Positions 26,425 to 35,328 of a stretch of DNA of 64,000 bases are shown here, in pieces. The translations under genes were made by a program, and so were the position numbers. The stretch is from Sphingomonas citri (GTDB lineage Bacteria; Pseudomonadota; Alphaproteobacteria; Sphingomonadales; Sphingomonadaceae). The stretch's first letter is position 1; each line of letters begins with the position of its first letter. The notes under the pieces are model-generated. The model saw nothing but the letters and a program-made list of their open reading frames with translations. It searched no databases and was not told where the DNA came from. Where the stretch lies: the NCBI RefSeq assembly GCF_019429485.1, contig NZ_JAHXZN010000001.1, forward strand, positions 1,612,001 through 1,676,000. The letters run 5' to 3'.

Positions 26425-27213
26425 TCATCCCTCATCGCTGAACCGCGGCGCGCGTTTCTCCACGTTGGCGCGCACCGCCTCGGCCTGGTTGGGCGAGCGC
26501 AGCAATGCCAGCTGCGCCGCGCTCTCGGCGGCGAGGATCGCGGGCGCGTCGGCGTCGGCGGCGAGCGCGAACAGCCGCTTGGCGGCGCGCACCGCGTCGG
26601 GGCTGCGCGCCGCGATGGCGCGCGCGATCGCCAGCGCGCGCTCGCGCGGTTCCGGATCGAGATAGGTGACCAGCCCGCACGCCTGCGCCTCGGCGGCGTC
26701 GAGCTCGCGCGCGGTATAGACCAACTCGCGCAGCACGTCCTCGCGCACGCTGCCGCGCCACAGGGCATAGCCCCCCATGTCGGGCACCAGCCCCCAGTGC
26801 ACCTCGCGGATCGCCAGCCGCGTGTCGGGATGCGCGACCCGCACGTCGGCGCCGGCGAGCAGCTGGCAGCCGCCGCCGAAGGCGACGCCGTGCGCGGCGG
26901 CGATCACCGGCACCGGCAGCGCGCGCCAGCCGGTGCAGACATATTGCACGTCGTTGCTCGCGCCGCGCGTGCGCTCGCCCAGCGCGAGCCCCGAGCCGCC
27001 CGCCGCCATCGCCGCCATGTCGAGCCCGGCGCAGAAGCCGCGCCCCTCGCCCGAGAGCACCACCGCGCGCAAGCCCGGTTCGCCCGCGAGCCGGTCGATC
27101 GCCGCCGCCAGCGCGGCGAACATCGCCGGGTCGAGCGCGTTCATCTTGTCGGCGCGCGCGAGCCGCACGTCGGCGACGCCGTCCTCCAGCGCGATCGTCA
27201 CCCGCTCGTCCAT
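26425..27213 (-). CDS. enoyl-CoA hydratase/isomerase (crotonase) family protein
   Basis: This 262-residue crotonase-fold enzyme acts on acyl-CoA thioesters. The oxyanion-hole segments are GEGRGFCAGLDMAAM and AHGVAFGGGCQLLAGADVR. An acidic residue is in the active-site helix (AIREVHWGLVPDMGG). The second position is Asp rather than Glu, reminiscent of dienoyl-CoA isomerases. Beta-oxidation or a related side reaction is likely, but the exact reaction is open. It is a lone gene, upstream of the repeat and downstream of a TonB receptor gene. Confidence 0.9.
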   Translation of the reverse strand: MDERVTIALEDGVADVRLARADKMNALDPAMFAALAAAIDRLAGEPGLRAVVLSGEGRGFCAGLDMAAMAAGGSGLALGERTRGASNDVQYVCTGWRALPVPVIAAAHGVAFGGGCQLLAGADVRVAHPDTRLAIREVHWGLVPDMGGYALWRGSVREDVLRELVYTARELDAAEAQACGLVTYLDPEPRERALAIARAIAARSPDAVRAAKRLFALAADADAPAILAAESAAQLALLRSPNQAEAVRANVEKRAPRFSDEG

Positions 27214-27300
27214 CCCGCCTCCGATCGCGCACCTCGCCTTACCGCGCGAGGAACGGCCGCGCGGCGGCCGGTGTCAACAGGGGATCGGCGCATCGCCCGC

Positions 27301-30108
27301 TCACAGCGACCCGCGCAGCTGCACCCCGACCCAGCGCGGGATGCCGGGCTTGTACTGGTTCCACGACGGTTGCAGGCTGTTGTCGACGTCGAACAGGTTG
27401 CGCACCAGCAGCGCGACGTCGAAGCGCCCGTCGCCCAGGCCCAGCCCGGCCGAGACGTCGGTGATCCCCCAGGCGTGCGTCCTCGTGTAGCGCGACAAGG
27501 TCGTGTCGGCGAGATAGCCGCTCTGGACGTTATGGTTCACGTCGACGTGGAGCACGCGCCCCGGCGCGACCGGATAGGACCAGTCGCCGAACAGGTTGCC
27601 GCTCCACCGCGGCGCGCCCGGCAAGGCGCTGCCGCTGGCGTCGTGATAGGGGCCGGCGGGATTGTCCCCGCCCAGCTCGCCCGGGTTGGGCGCGCGCGGG
27701 AACGAGCGGTAGCGCGCGTCGGTATAGGCCCCGGCGAACCGCAGCGTCGTATAGGGGATGGCGAACAGCGCCAGGTCCAGCTCGACCCCCTGGCTGCGCA
27801 CGCGCGGCACGTTGCCCAGCGCGGCGCGATAGGCCGGGTGGCCGTCGCCGTTGAGCGCGCTCTGCACCGGGTCGTAGACGAAGGTCGGCTGGATATAGTC
27901 GGCGAAGTCCTCGCGGAAGCCGGTGACGCTCGCCTGGAGCTTGTGCGCCAGCGCGATCGTGCGCACGCCTAGCTCATAGGCGTCGACCCGCTCGGCCGCC
28001 ACCGGCAGCGAGGTACCGCCCGCCACCGTCGCGCCGACGATCTGCGCCACGCCCGGCTTCGCGCCGTGGCGATAGGAGGCCACGATCGTGTGCTCGGACG
28101 TCAGCTTGTAGCTCGCCGCGAGATCGCCCGTGACGAGCGTGCCGCGATACGGCTCGGCCTCGCTCCGCCGGTAGAGCGCGCCCAGTCGCGCGGCGCGTAC
28201 CCCTTTTGCGGCACCGAGCTGCGCGCGCTGCGCGTCGGTCAGATCGGCATAGCGGGCGACGTGGAAGTATTTCTGCGCGGTGCGGTCGGCCAGCGCGTGC
28301 TGCGCGGCGTCATTGTTCGCGGTCAGCGCGCCGTTCTCGTCGCTGTCGAAGCCGCCGAGCACCACGTCGTTGACCCGCGCGGGGTCGAGCTCGGCGGCGA
28401 ACCCCTCGGACTGGATGAAGCTGCGCGCGCGGCTGTGCCGCGTCTCGCGCGACACCCGCGCGCCGGCGTCGAGCGTGAGCCGCGCCGTCGCGTCCCAGCT
28501 GAGGTGCGAATAGGCCGCGAGCGTGCGGTTGAGGTAGCGCTCCTGCCGCTTAGTGATCAGCGCGTCGGCGGCGTTGAGCAGCAGCCCGCGCCCGGCCGGG
28601 TCGACCGCGTCGGGCAGCGCGGGGTCGACCGGGTCGAGCAGCGCATATTGCGCGGGGCTGGCGTACCAGGCGCCGGCGTCGGAGCCGTAGCGTTCGGTCT
28701 GGCTGTAGTTCGGAAACAGCCCGCGATAGGCGAACAGGCCGCCGCGGTAGCTCAGCTCCTTGAGCGGGCGGGCGTCGAGCCGCAGCTCCTGGCTCCACTG
28801 CTCGAAAGACGTCTGCGTGCCGCGCGGTGCGCGCAGCCATTCGAACTGCGTGTGCGAGCCGGCGCCCTGCGAGAAGGAATAGTTGCGCCACGCCGTGATC
28901 GAGCGCAGCACCGTGTCGGGTGCGAGCGTCAGCCGGATGTCGCCGGAGGCGCCCTTGGTGGCATAGGTGTTGGGATATTCGCCGATGGTGTTGATCGCCT
29001 TGGCGGTGAAGTCGCGCACCGAATAGTCGCCGCGCTGGCGGAACCAGCGTCGCTCGAGATGGCCGGTGTCCTCGTTGGCGTAGTTCACCGCCGCCGGTCG
29101 GCCCGTGGCGGGATCGATCCAGTCATAGGTCGGCGGCGACACCAGGTTGAAGGCGAAGCAATTCTCGCAGATCTCGCGGTTGGTGGGGGTGACGTCCGCG
29201 ATCAGCCGCGCCTCGATCGCGGGCGCGGGCGTCACCAGCAGCTGCGCGCGCACGCTGGTGCGATCGGTGTTGCGCCACGTGAAATGCGTGTCGTTGCGGT
29301 TCTTGTAGGGGCCGTCCGCCTGCTCGCGATTTATCGAGACGCGATAGGCCAGCAGGTCGTCCACGATCGGTCCGCCGAGGACCGCGGTCGCGACCAGAGT
29401 GTTGCGCTGGCCGACGGTGACCGCGGCCTCCGCCTCGGGCGTGAAGCTCGGCTTGCGCGTGCGGATCACCACCCGCCCCGCATCGGTCGCGCGCAGCCCG
29501 TCGCTGCCGGTCGGCCCGCGCACCACTTCGACCGTCTCGACGTCGAGGTAGTTGCTCAGCGCCGAGATCGCGCTGATGCCGTGGCTGACGTCGTCCACCG
29601 CAACGCCGACGCTGGGTTCGAGCACGCCCGCGCCCGCGGCCCAGCCGACGCCGCGGATGAAGATCGACGCGGTATTGGGGTTGTTCCACGACGTGCGCAC
29701 GTTGCCGATGCGATTGACGATGTCGCGGAAGTTGTTGACCTGGAACTTCTCCAGCTCCTCCCCCGTGATCGCCGAGGTGGAGCGCGGTGCGTCCTTTAGC
29801 CGCACCGCGGTGACGGTGATCGCGTCGTCCAGCCCGCGGTCGCCGCGGGCGTCGCTTGGCGTGGCGGCGGGTGCGGGACTGACGGCGGCGACTGCTGACG
29901 AGTCCGGTGCCGTGACGCCGGACCGCGCGAGCGCCGCCCGCAATTGCGCCACCTCGTCCTGGAGCGCCGCGTTGCGCAGGCGCAGCGCCTCGGCTTCCTG
30001 AGCCGCGACGGGCAGGGGCAGCAGCGGCGCCACGCCGGCGAGCAGCAGCGCCAGCCAGCGCCGCCGGAACCCGGCTTGAGCGATACCGAGAGAAGGGTAG
30101 AAAGACAT
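27301..30108 (-). CDS. TonB-dependent receptor with N-terminal coiled coil
   Basis: This 935-residue outer-membrane transporter starts at ATG 30108 with a signal peptide ending LLPLPVAAQ. Residues ~38-63 form a leucine-zipper-like coil (EALRLRNAALQDEVAQLRAA) before a Pro/Ala linker and a TonB box (DAITVTAVR). The plug (ITGEELEKFQVNNFRDIVNR, FIRGVGWAAGAG, ETVEVVRGPTG) and a 22-strand barrel follow. The C-terminus ends VGVQLRGSL, without the usual terminal aromatic. Substrate unknown. The short coil in front of the TonB box is unusual. It is a single gene, with no linked regulator or hydrolase. Confidence 0.93.
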   Translation of the reverse strand: MSFYPSLGIAQAGFRRRWLALLLAGVAPLLPLPVAAQEAEALRLRNAALQDEVAQLRAALARSGVTAPDSSAVAAVSPAPAATPSDARGDRGLDDAITVTAVRLKDAPRSTSAITGEELEKFQVNNFRDIVNRIGNVRTSWNNPNTASIFIRGVGWAAGAGVLEPSVGVAVDDVSHGISAISALSNYLDVETVEVVRGPTGSDGLRATDAGRVVIRTRKPSFTPEAEAAVTVGQRNTLVATAVLGGPIVDDLLAYRVSINREQADGPYKNRNDTHFTWRNTDRTSVRAQLLVTPAPAIEARLIADVTPTNREICENCFAFNLVSPPTYDWIDPATGRPAAVNYANEDTGHLERRWFRQRGDYSVRDFTAKAINTIGEYPNTYATKGASGDIRLTLAPDTVLRSITAWRNYSFSQGAGSHTQFEWLRAPRGTQTSFEQWSQELRLDARPLKELSYRGGLFAYRGLFPNYSQTERYGSDAGAWYASPAQYALLDPVDPALPDAVDPAGRGLLLNAADALITKRQERYLNRTLAAYSHLSWDATARLTLDAGARVSRETRHSRARSFIQSEGFAAELDPARVNDVVLGGFDSDENGALTANNDAAQHALADRTAQKYFHVARYADLTDAQRAQLGAAKGVRAARLGALYRRSEAEPYRGTLVTGDLAASYKLTSEHTIVASYRHGAKPGVAQIVGATVAGGTSLPVAAERVDAYELGVRTIALAHKLQASVTGFREDFADYIQPTFVYDPVQSALNGDGHPAYRAALGNVPRVRSQGVELDLALFAIPYTTLRFAGAYTDARYRSFPRAPNPGELGGDNPAGPYHDASGSALPGAPRWSGNLFGDWSYPVAPGRVLHVDVNHNVQSGYLADTTLSRYTRTHAWGITDVSAGLGLGDGRFDVALLVRNLFDVDNSLQPSWNQYKPGIPRWVGVQLRGSL

Positions 30109-30564
30109 CGCAGCGACTCCTCGATCTCGCGGACGATCGCTCGCGCGCGACGAGGATCGCCGACAGGGACTGAACGCCCTCTCCCGCACCGATGATAAGA
30201 ACGGCGCGAGATGATCGAAGATAGATTTTCTGTGACGCCCGCGAGAACTTAGCGAAGCCTCGCGATTACTTGTACATAGCAACCCGTTACGAGATTTATT
30301 CTCCGTTCCGGGTCATCTCTGCTACGCGCCGCAACACAAGTCTTGCTAGCACGCGAGGTGCAGCCCTCCTTTAAGGGAGAGGTTGGGGCGGGGCGTAACC
30401 GGGAGCGCCGCGCTCGCGGACGCCCCTCACCCCCGCCCGCTCACCTGAACGGGCGGGCAGTCGCCACTCGACCTCTACGAGAAGAACATCTTCCCGCCAC
30501 TGCGATAGTCCCGGGCTTCAACCCCGCTCGCGCGAGCGTCGGAGCGCGACCCGCCGGGCCCCGG
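30109..30564. other. 456-base intergenic region
   Basis: No coding sequence is supported here. The left part is the leader of the TonB receptor gene, relatively AT-richer around 30185-30320. A short hairpin CCCGCCCG / CGGGCGGG (30432-30439, 30450-30457) with a 10-base loop lies near the right. No riboswitch or operator was recognised. Confidence 0.5.
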
Positions 30565-30837
30565 TCAGACCGAGAGCGTCTGCCCGGTCGCCAGTCCCCA
30601 GGCGGCATAGAGCGACAACGCGGCAGTCAGCGCGCAGGTCGCGCCGAACAGGACATAGCCCACGTAGGTCAGCACCGCCGGGTTCGGCCGCGCCAGCCGG
30701 CGATTGTGCGACGCGCCCGAGAGCACGAAGCTCAGCAGCATGCCATAGGTCAGTGCAACGGCTTCCAGCATTCCCCAACACCCTCGTGATCGCTCATCCA
30801 CGCGGCCGCCCCCCGACGCCCGCGCCGGCTTAACCAT
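30565..30837 (-). CDS. hypothetical two-helix membrane protein, 90 residues
   Basis: This small inner-membrane protein has hydrophobic segments LTYGMLLSFVLSG and YVGYVLFGATCALTAALSLY. The start at 30837 is set by a perfect AGGAGG eight bases upstream. A Met at 30771 would remove a 22-residue basic N-terminus but has only a GGGGA directly adjacent. The SD-supported start therefore implies a charged cytoplasmic N-tail. Function unknown. It is divergent from the HAD hydrolase operon. Confidence 0.7.
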   Translation of the reverse strand: MVKPARASGGGRVDERSRGCWGMLEAVALTYGMLLSFVLSGASHNRRLARPNPAVLTYVGYVLFGATCALTAALSLYAAWGLATGQTLSV

Positions 30838-30958
30838 ATTCGTTCCCTCCTACGAAGGGGTTAACGCGCACCCCGCCGCGCGACACGCACGCCTCGCCGC
30901 TGCGCCGCAGCATGAACCAGGCTGGCGCTGGCCGGTCCATCGTCCTAAGCGCGCGCTC

Positions 30959-31615
30959 ATGTCCCCACGTCTCGCCGTGTTCGACTGCGACGGCACGCTC
31001 GTCGACAGCCAGGCCAATATCTGCCGCGCGATGGAGGCGGCCTTCGCCGGCAACGGCCTCCCCGCGCCCGCGCGCGAGTCGATCCGCGGCATCGTCGGGC
31101 TCAGCCTGATCGAGGCGATGGCGGTACTCGCGCCCGCCGCCGGCGCGGACCGGCATGCCGCGCTCGCCGCCGACTACAAGGCCGCCTTCCAGCGCATGCG
31201 CGCCGAAGCGGCGCTCGACCCCGAGCCGCTGTACGACGGGCTGGTCGAGGCGCTCGACACGTTCGCGGCCGCGGGCTGGCGGCTCGGCGTCGCCACCGGC
31301 AAGTCCGATCGCGGGCTCGCGCTGCTGCTCGCGCATCACGGGCTGACCGAGCGCTTCGTCACGCTGCAGACCGCCGACCGCCACCCGTCCAAGCCGCACC
31401 CGTCGATGCTCCACGAAGCGATGGCGCAGGCCGGGGCGGCGCCCCATATGACGGTGATGATCGGCGACACCAGCTTCGACATGGCGATGGCACGCGCCGC
31501 GGGCGTGCGCGCGATCGGCGTGACCTGGGGCTATCACCGCGAGGAGGCGCTGTGGGCGGCGGGCGCCGTCGCGGTGGCGCGGCGCTGCGACGAACTCGCC
31601 GGGTGCTGCGCGTGA
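30959..31615 (+). CDS. HAD-family phosphatase (phosphoglycolate phosphatase-like)
   Basis: This 218-residue HAD hydrolase has motif I VFDCDGTLVDSQ with the nucleophilic Asp, a helical cap, motif II GVATGKSDRG and motif III Lys in HPSKPHPS. Motif IV is MIGDTSFDMAMARAAG. It resembles Gph-like phosphatases, and the substrate may be 2-phosphoglycolate or another small phosphate. The stop overlaps the start of the small membrane protein gene (GTGA), the first of two such overlaps in this three-gene operon. Confidence 0.92.
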   Translation: MSPRLAVFDCDGTLVDSQANICRAMEAAFAGNGLPAPARESIRGIVGLSLIEAMAVLAPAAGADRHAALAADYKAAFQRMRAEAALDPEPLYDGLVEALDTFAAAGWRLGVATGKSDRGLALLLAHHGLTERFVTLQTADRHPSKPHPSMLHEAMAQAGAAPHMTVMIGDTSFDMAMARAAGVRAIGVTWGYHREEALWAAGAVAVARRCDELAGCCA

Positions 31616-31827
31616 GCGCGCCGCGCGACCCCGCCTTCGCGCGCTGGTTCGCCATCGCGGGGGTACGGCTGGCGACGAGCTTCGGCGCGATCCTCGGCGT
31701 GGTGCTGCTCGGCCGCGCCGAGACTCTGCCGACGCGGCTGCTCGGCGTCGCGATCGTGCTCTCGGCCCTATGGGTGATGGCGACGGTGCCGCGCTCGCTC
31801 GCGGCACGCTGGCGGAGCGAGCGGTGA
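31612..31827 (+). CDS. small two-helix membrane protein, 71 residues
   Basis: This protein is encoded between the HAD and ATP12 genes with 4-base overlaps on both sides. It starts with GTG at 31612. It has two hydrophobic stretches (VRLATSFGAILGVVLLG and RLLGVAIVLSALWVMAT) and a basic end. The family is unknown to me, but the overlaps make it a confident real gene. Confidence 0.8.
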   Translation: MSAPRDPAFARWFAIAGVRLATSFGAILGVVLLGRAETLPTRLLGVAIVLSALWVMATVPRSLAARWRSER

Positions 31828-32504
31828 GGCGCTTCTGGCGCGAGGTGGCGGTCGACGCCGAGCGCGTCGTGCGGCTCGACGATCGGCCGGTGCGCACCCC
31901 GGGCCGCGTGGCGCTGGCGCTGCCGAGCGCCGCGCTCGCCGCGCTGATCGCGGACGAGTGGCGCGCGGTGGGGGAGACGCTCGACCCGCGCGCGATGCCG
32001 CTGACCGGGCTCGCCAACGCCGCGATCGACCGGATCGCGCCCGCGCGCGAAGGCTTCGCCGCGGGCCTGGCGCGCTATGCCGAGAGCGACCTGCTCTGCT
32101 ATCGCGCCGACGCTCCCGCCGCCTTGATCGCGCGCCAGGCCGCCGCTTGGGACCCGCTGCTCGCCTGGGCGCGCGAGCGTTACGACGTCCACTTTGAACT
32201 GATCACCGGCGTGATGCACCGCGCGCAACCGGCGGCGACGGTGGCGCGGCTGAGCGAGGCGGTGACGAGCCGCGACCCCTTCGCGCTCGCCGGGCTGTCA
32301 CCGATCGTGACGGTGACGGGCACGTTGGTGGGCGCGCTCGCACTCGCCGAGGGCGCGGTGAGTGCGGACGCGCTGTGGGACGCCGCCACGCTCGACGAGC
32401 GCTGGCAGGCGGAGCATTGGGGCGAGGACCCGCTCGCGGTGGCGGCGACCGAGGCGCGTCGGCGCGATTATGACGCGGGGGTGGCGTTCCTCGCGGCGCT
32501 GTAG
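31824..32504 (+). CDS. ATP12-family F1-ATPase assembly chaperone
   Basis: This 226-residue protein matches ATP12, which chaperones the alpha subunit of F1-ATPase in mitochondria and is conserved in alphaproteobacteria. Recognisable blocks are RRFWREVAVDAERVVRLDDR, RAMPLTGLANAAIDRIAP, SDLLCYRADAPAALIARQAA and WDPLLAWARERYDVHFEL. The C-terminal RWQAEHWGEDPLAVA is also present. GTG 31824 overlaps the previous stop by four bases. The equivalent bacterial function is inferred by homology. Confidence 0.92.
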   Translation: MRRFWREVAVDAERVVRLDDRPVRTPGRVALALPSAALAALIADEWRAVGETLDPRAMPLTGLANAAIDRIAPAREGFAAGLARYAESDLLCYRADAPAALIARQAAAWDPLLAWARERYDVHFELITGVMHRAQPAATVARLSEAVTSRDPFALAGLSPIVTVTGTLVGALALAEGAVSADALWDAATLDERWQAEHWGEDPLAVAATEARRRDYDAGVAFLAAL

Positions 32505-32525
32505 ACGCAGTCGGCCGACGAGTGA

Positions 32526-32604
32526 TCGTGCTCCGGCGAACGCCGAAGCCAGGACCACGAGGTCACGCACGCGACCCTCGGCTCCTGCGTGCGCAGGAGC
32601 ACGA
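32526..32604. repeat. inverted repeat, divergent family B copy
   Basis: TCGTGCTCCGGCGAACGCCG at 32526 pairs with a 24-base right arm ending CAGGAGCACGA at 32604 (about 20 of 24 positions). It lies between the convergent ATP12 and gmk genes and shares the CGGCGAACGCCG core with the repeat at 11784. Confidence 0.6.
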
Positions 32605-32648
32605 GCCCTCGGACGGCGGATACGCTACAACGCGCCCGCCCGCGCCCC

Positions 32649-33308
32649 TCACCCCGCCGGCGTGCGCAGCTTGCGGATGAAGCCGATCAGCCCGGTCTGG
32701 CGCGAGCGCTTGAGCCGCTCCGCCGCCAGGATCGTCTTCACCTTGGCGAAGCAGCTCTCGACCTCGTCGTTGACCAGGACATAGTCATAGCCGTCCCAGT
32801 GACTGATCTCGGCGTCGGCGCGCGCCATGCGGCGGTCGATGATCTCCTGCGCGTCGGTGGCGCGGCCCTCGAGCCGGCGGCGCAGTTCCTCCATCGATGG
32901 CGGCAGGATGAAGACGCGCACCACGTCGCCGCCCGCGATCTGGTGGAGCTGCTGCGCGCCCTGCCAGTCGATGTCGAACAGCACGTCCTTGCCCGCCGCC
33001 AGCATCGCCTCCACCGGCGCGCGCGGCGTGCCGTAGCGCTGGTCGAACACGTGCGCCCATTCCAGGAACTCGTGGTTGGACGCCATCTCGCGGAAGCGGT
33101 CGAGCGAGACGAAATGATAGTCGCGCCCGTCCTCCTCGCCGCGCCGCATCGCGCGCGTGGTGGCGGAGACCGACAGCGACAGCTCGGGCTCGCTCGCCAG
33201 CAGCATCCGCGCGATCGTCGACTTGCCCGCGCCCGAGGGCGAGGAGAGGACGAACAGCACGCCGCGGCGCTTCATATGGTGCGGGTCGGCGGGGGTGGCG
33301 GAATCCAT
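32649..33308 (-). CDS. gmk: guanylate kinase
   Basis: Gmk phosphorylates GMP to GDP using ATP. The 219-residue enzyme has the P-loop VLSSPSGAGKSTIARMLL, the GMP-binding SATTRAMRRGEEDGRDYHFV and FLEWAHVFDQRYGTPR. The Walker-B-like DVLFDIDWQGAQQL and the lid IIDRRMARADAEISHW are also visible. The Met at 33308 begins a short N-terminal extension. A Met 11 residues later is an alternative start. It is a single gene. Confidence 0.96.
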   Translation of the reverse strand: MDSATPADPHHMKRRGVLFVLSSPSGAGKSTIARMLLASEPELSLSVSATTRAMRRGEEDGRDYHFVSLDRFREMASNHEFLEWAHVFDQRYGTPRAPVEAMLAAGKDVLFDIDWQGAQQLHQIAGGDVVRVFILPPSMEELRRRLEGRATDAQEIIDRRMARADAEISHWDGYDYVLVNDEVESCFAKVKTILAAERLKRSRQTGLIGFIRKLRTPAG

Positions 33309-33451
33309 GCCGGCTGATGCCCCGCGGGGTCGCGGCGCGTCAAGGCAAAGCGTCCGGGCGCGCCAGGGGCTTAGAGCTTCACCCCGCGTCATCGTAGAGG
33401 CAGCATGCTCCGGCAGGCGCCGGGGCATGAGGCGTTCGCGGTCGACCCTGT

Positions 33452-34234
33452 CTAGCCGGCGGCGACCGCCTGGACGACCGCCAGCCCCTCTCGGTCGATC
33501 CGCAGCGCGGTGAGCACGCCGGTCTCATAGGCGCCGGTGTCGAGCCCGATCCGGTGCGGCAGCAGCACCGGCCGCTCGCTCGCCCAGGTATGGCCGTGCA
33601 CCACGATCGTCTCGGCGGGGCGCGGATGCTCGAGGAAATCGTCGCGGATCCACAGCAGGTCGTCGCGCTGCTGCGCGCGCAGCGACACGCCCGGCCGCAC
33701 CCCGGCATGGACAAAGGTATAGTCGCCGACGCGCACCATCGGCTCGAGCCGCTCGAGCAGGCGGAAGTGCGCCACCGGCATGACGTCGAACAGGCGGTCG
33801 CGCAGCGCGGTGAGCGCGGCGGCGCCGGGCTCCTCCTCCGCCGGGGGCTCGACGCCGTAGGAGCGCAGCGTCTCCGAGCCGCCGTAGCGCAGCCACTGGC
33901 CGTGCGCCGCGGGCCGCTCCATGAACAGGCGGAACATCGCCTCGTGGTTGCCCTCGAGCAGCCGCGCGGTGATCGCGCTGGAGCGCGCCAGCCACGCCAG
34001 CGCGGCGAGCACCTTGGCCGAGTCGGGGCCGCGGTCGACATAGTCGCCCAGCAGCACCAGCACCGGGGCGAGACCGGGCGAGCGCTCGCCCGCGTCGCGC
34101 GCGACCCAGGCGAGCAGGGCGTGGAGATGGTCGTAGCAGCCGTGGACGTCGCCGATCGCGTAGAGCGGCCGGTCGCCGGCGCGCGCGCCCGCTGGAGCGG
34201 CGTGGCGCTCGTGGCGCAGCGTGATCAGCGCCAC
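33452..34234 (-). CDS. PPP-type metallophosphoesterase (Ser/Thr phosphatase family)
   Basis: This 260-residue calcineurin-like phosphatase has the metal motifs YAIGDVHGCYDHL, LLGDYVDRGPDS, LLEGNHEAM, HAGVRPG and VVHGHT in order. The pattern matches bacterial PrpA/ApaH-like enzymes, so the substrate could be phosphoprotein or a dinucleotide. The GTG at 34234 overlaps the end of the upstream Pro/Ala-rich protein gene by 10 bases and is the first start that excludes an upstream Arg-rich shadow translation. Coupled expression is likely. Confidence 0.9.
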   Translation of the reverse strand: MALITLRHERHAAPAGARAGDRPLYAIGDVHGCYDHLHALLAWVARDAGERSPGLAPVLVLLGDYVDRGPDSAKVLAALAWLARSSAITARLLEGNHEAMFRLFMERPAAHGQWLRYGGSETLRSYGVEPPAEEEPGAAALTALRDRLFDVMPVAHFRLLERLEPMVRVGDYTFVHAGVRPGVSLRAQQRDDLLWIRDDFLEHPRPAETIVVHGHTWASERPVLLPHRIGLDTGAYETGVLTALRIDREGLAVVQAVAAG

Positions 34235-35037
34235 GTGCTCCGCTCGTCCCCGCGCGTATCCTCGCCCGGGTCGCTGGCGAGCATGTGGAGGTCGGCGGCG
34301 ATCATGCCGTAGACGCGCAGCGCCTCGCGCGGCCGGTCGCGCCCGACGCGACGCGCGCGCAGCCACTCGCCGCGATAGTCGCGCAGCAGCCGCGCGCTCA
34401 CCCCCGCCTGGGTCGCCTCGGCATAAGCGCCGGCGACGTCGCCGTCGGCCTCGTAGAGCCGCTCGGCCGCGCAATAGGGGTCGTCGAGGCAGCGCTCGCC
34501 GCGCAGCGCCGCGGGTCGCGCGCTCGGCGCGGCGGGCACGCGCGGCGCCGCGGCGAAGCGCGTCGGCGCGGCGGACCGCGGCGATGCCGTGTAGCGCGGT
34601 GCGACGGGCGCGGCGCTGGCGCGCGCCACGGTCGGCGCGTCGGCATCGGCCATGGGAGCCGGTTCTGCAGGGCGCGCGGGGTCGGTGACGAACGGCGCCG
34701 GCTCGGGCGCGGCGGCGAGCGCGGTCGCGGGCGGGGCGACCGGCAGCGTCGCGGCCGACGCCCCCGTCGTCGGAGCGACGCGCGCGCCGGCGTGCACCGG
34801 CGCGGTGGCGCCAGGCGGCGGGACCACCGGCCCGACCGCGCTGGTCCCGGCGAGCACCCCCGCGGTCACCGCCACCGCCAGCCCGGCCGCGCCGAGCGCG
34901 AGCGAGCGAACGCGCCGCGTCGATCGCACCGGCAACGGCCGCGGTGGGGACGCGGGTGCGGGTCGGACCCCCGGCCCGAACAGCGCGGCCATGTCCTTGG
35001 CCACGTCGCGGCCAGCGATACGGTCTGGGTCAGTCAT
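34225..35037 (-). CDS. hypothetical Pro/Ala-rich single-pass membrane protein
   Basis: This 270-residue protein has a cytoplasmic N-terminus (DVAKDMAALFGPG), one membrane segment (SLALGAAGLAVAVTAGVLAG) and a long low-complexity Pro/Ala linker (~70-175). The small folded C-terminal domain has two cysteines (CLDDPYCAAERLYEADGD) and YRGEWLRARRVGRDRPREAL. The C-terminal domain is probably periplasmic. I do not recognise the family. It is co-transcribed with the overlapping phosphatase gene. Confidence 0.75.
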   Translation of the reverse strand: MTDPDRIAGRDVAKDMAALFGPGVRPAPASPPRPLPVRSTRRVRSLALGAAGLAVAVTAGVLAGTSAVGPVVPPPGATAPVHAGARVAPTTGASAATLPVAPPATALAAAPEPAPFVTDPARPAEPAPMADADAPTVARASAAPVAPRYTASPRSAAPTRFAAAPRVPAAPSARPAALRGERCLDDPYCAAERLYEADGDVAGAYAEATQAGVSARLLRDYRGEWLRARRVGRDRPREALRVYGMIAADLHMLASDPGEDTRGDERSTWR

Positions 35038-35328
35038 GGCGCCGTTCCTGCCCGCATGCCACTGAACCGACGCTGTATGCGGGTGGGGTCATCCGATCGC
35101 ACCGTCGCGGGGCGGTCCATCGCCACGGCCTCTTGGCTCTCCCTCAAACATCGCTTTGATCGTAGGCGTATCCGCGGTTGGGCGTGAGATCCTATCGGTT
35201 CCGGCGAGAAGCTGCCCACCCCCCCCAATCTCCCCCATTCTGGCGGAAGCCTTGTTTCCGCCACGCTCCGGCTGCGATCCGGCGCGCTTTGGCGGCTTGG
35301 CTGCGCGCGGGCGAACGGAGCGACGCGG

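Noticed and set aside
30109..30564. Cobalamin riboswitch upstream of the TonB receptor gene
   Set aside because: No B12-box-like sequence or multi-stem layout could be found.
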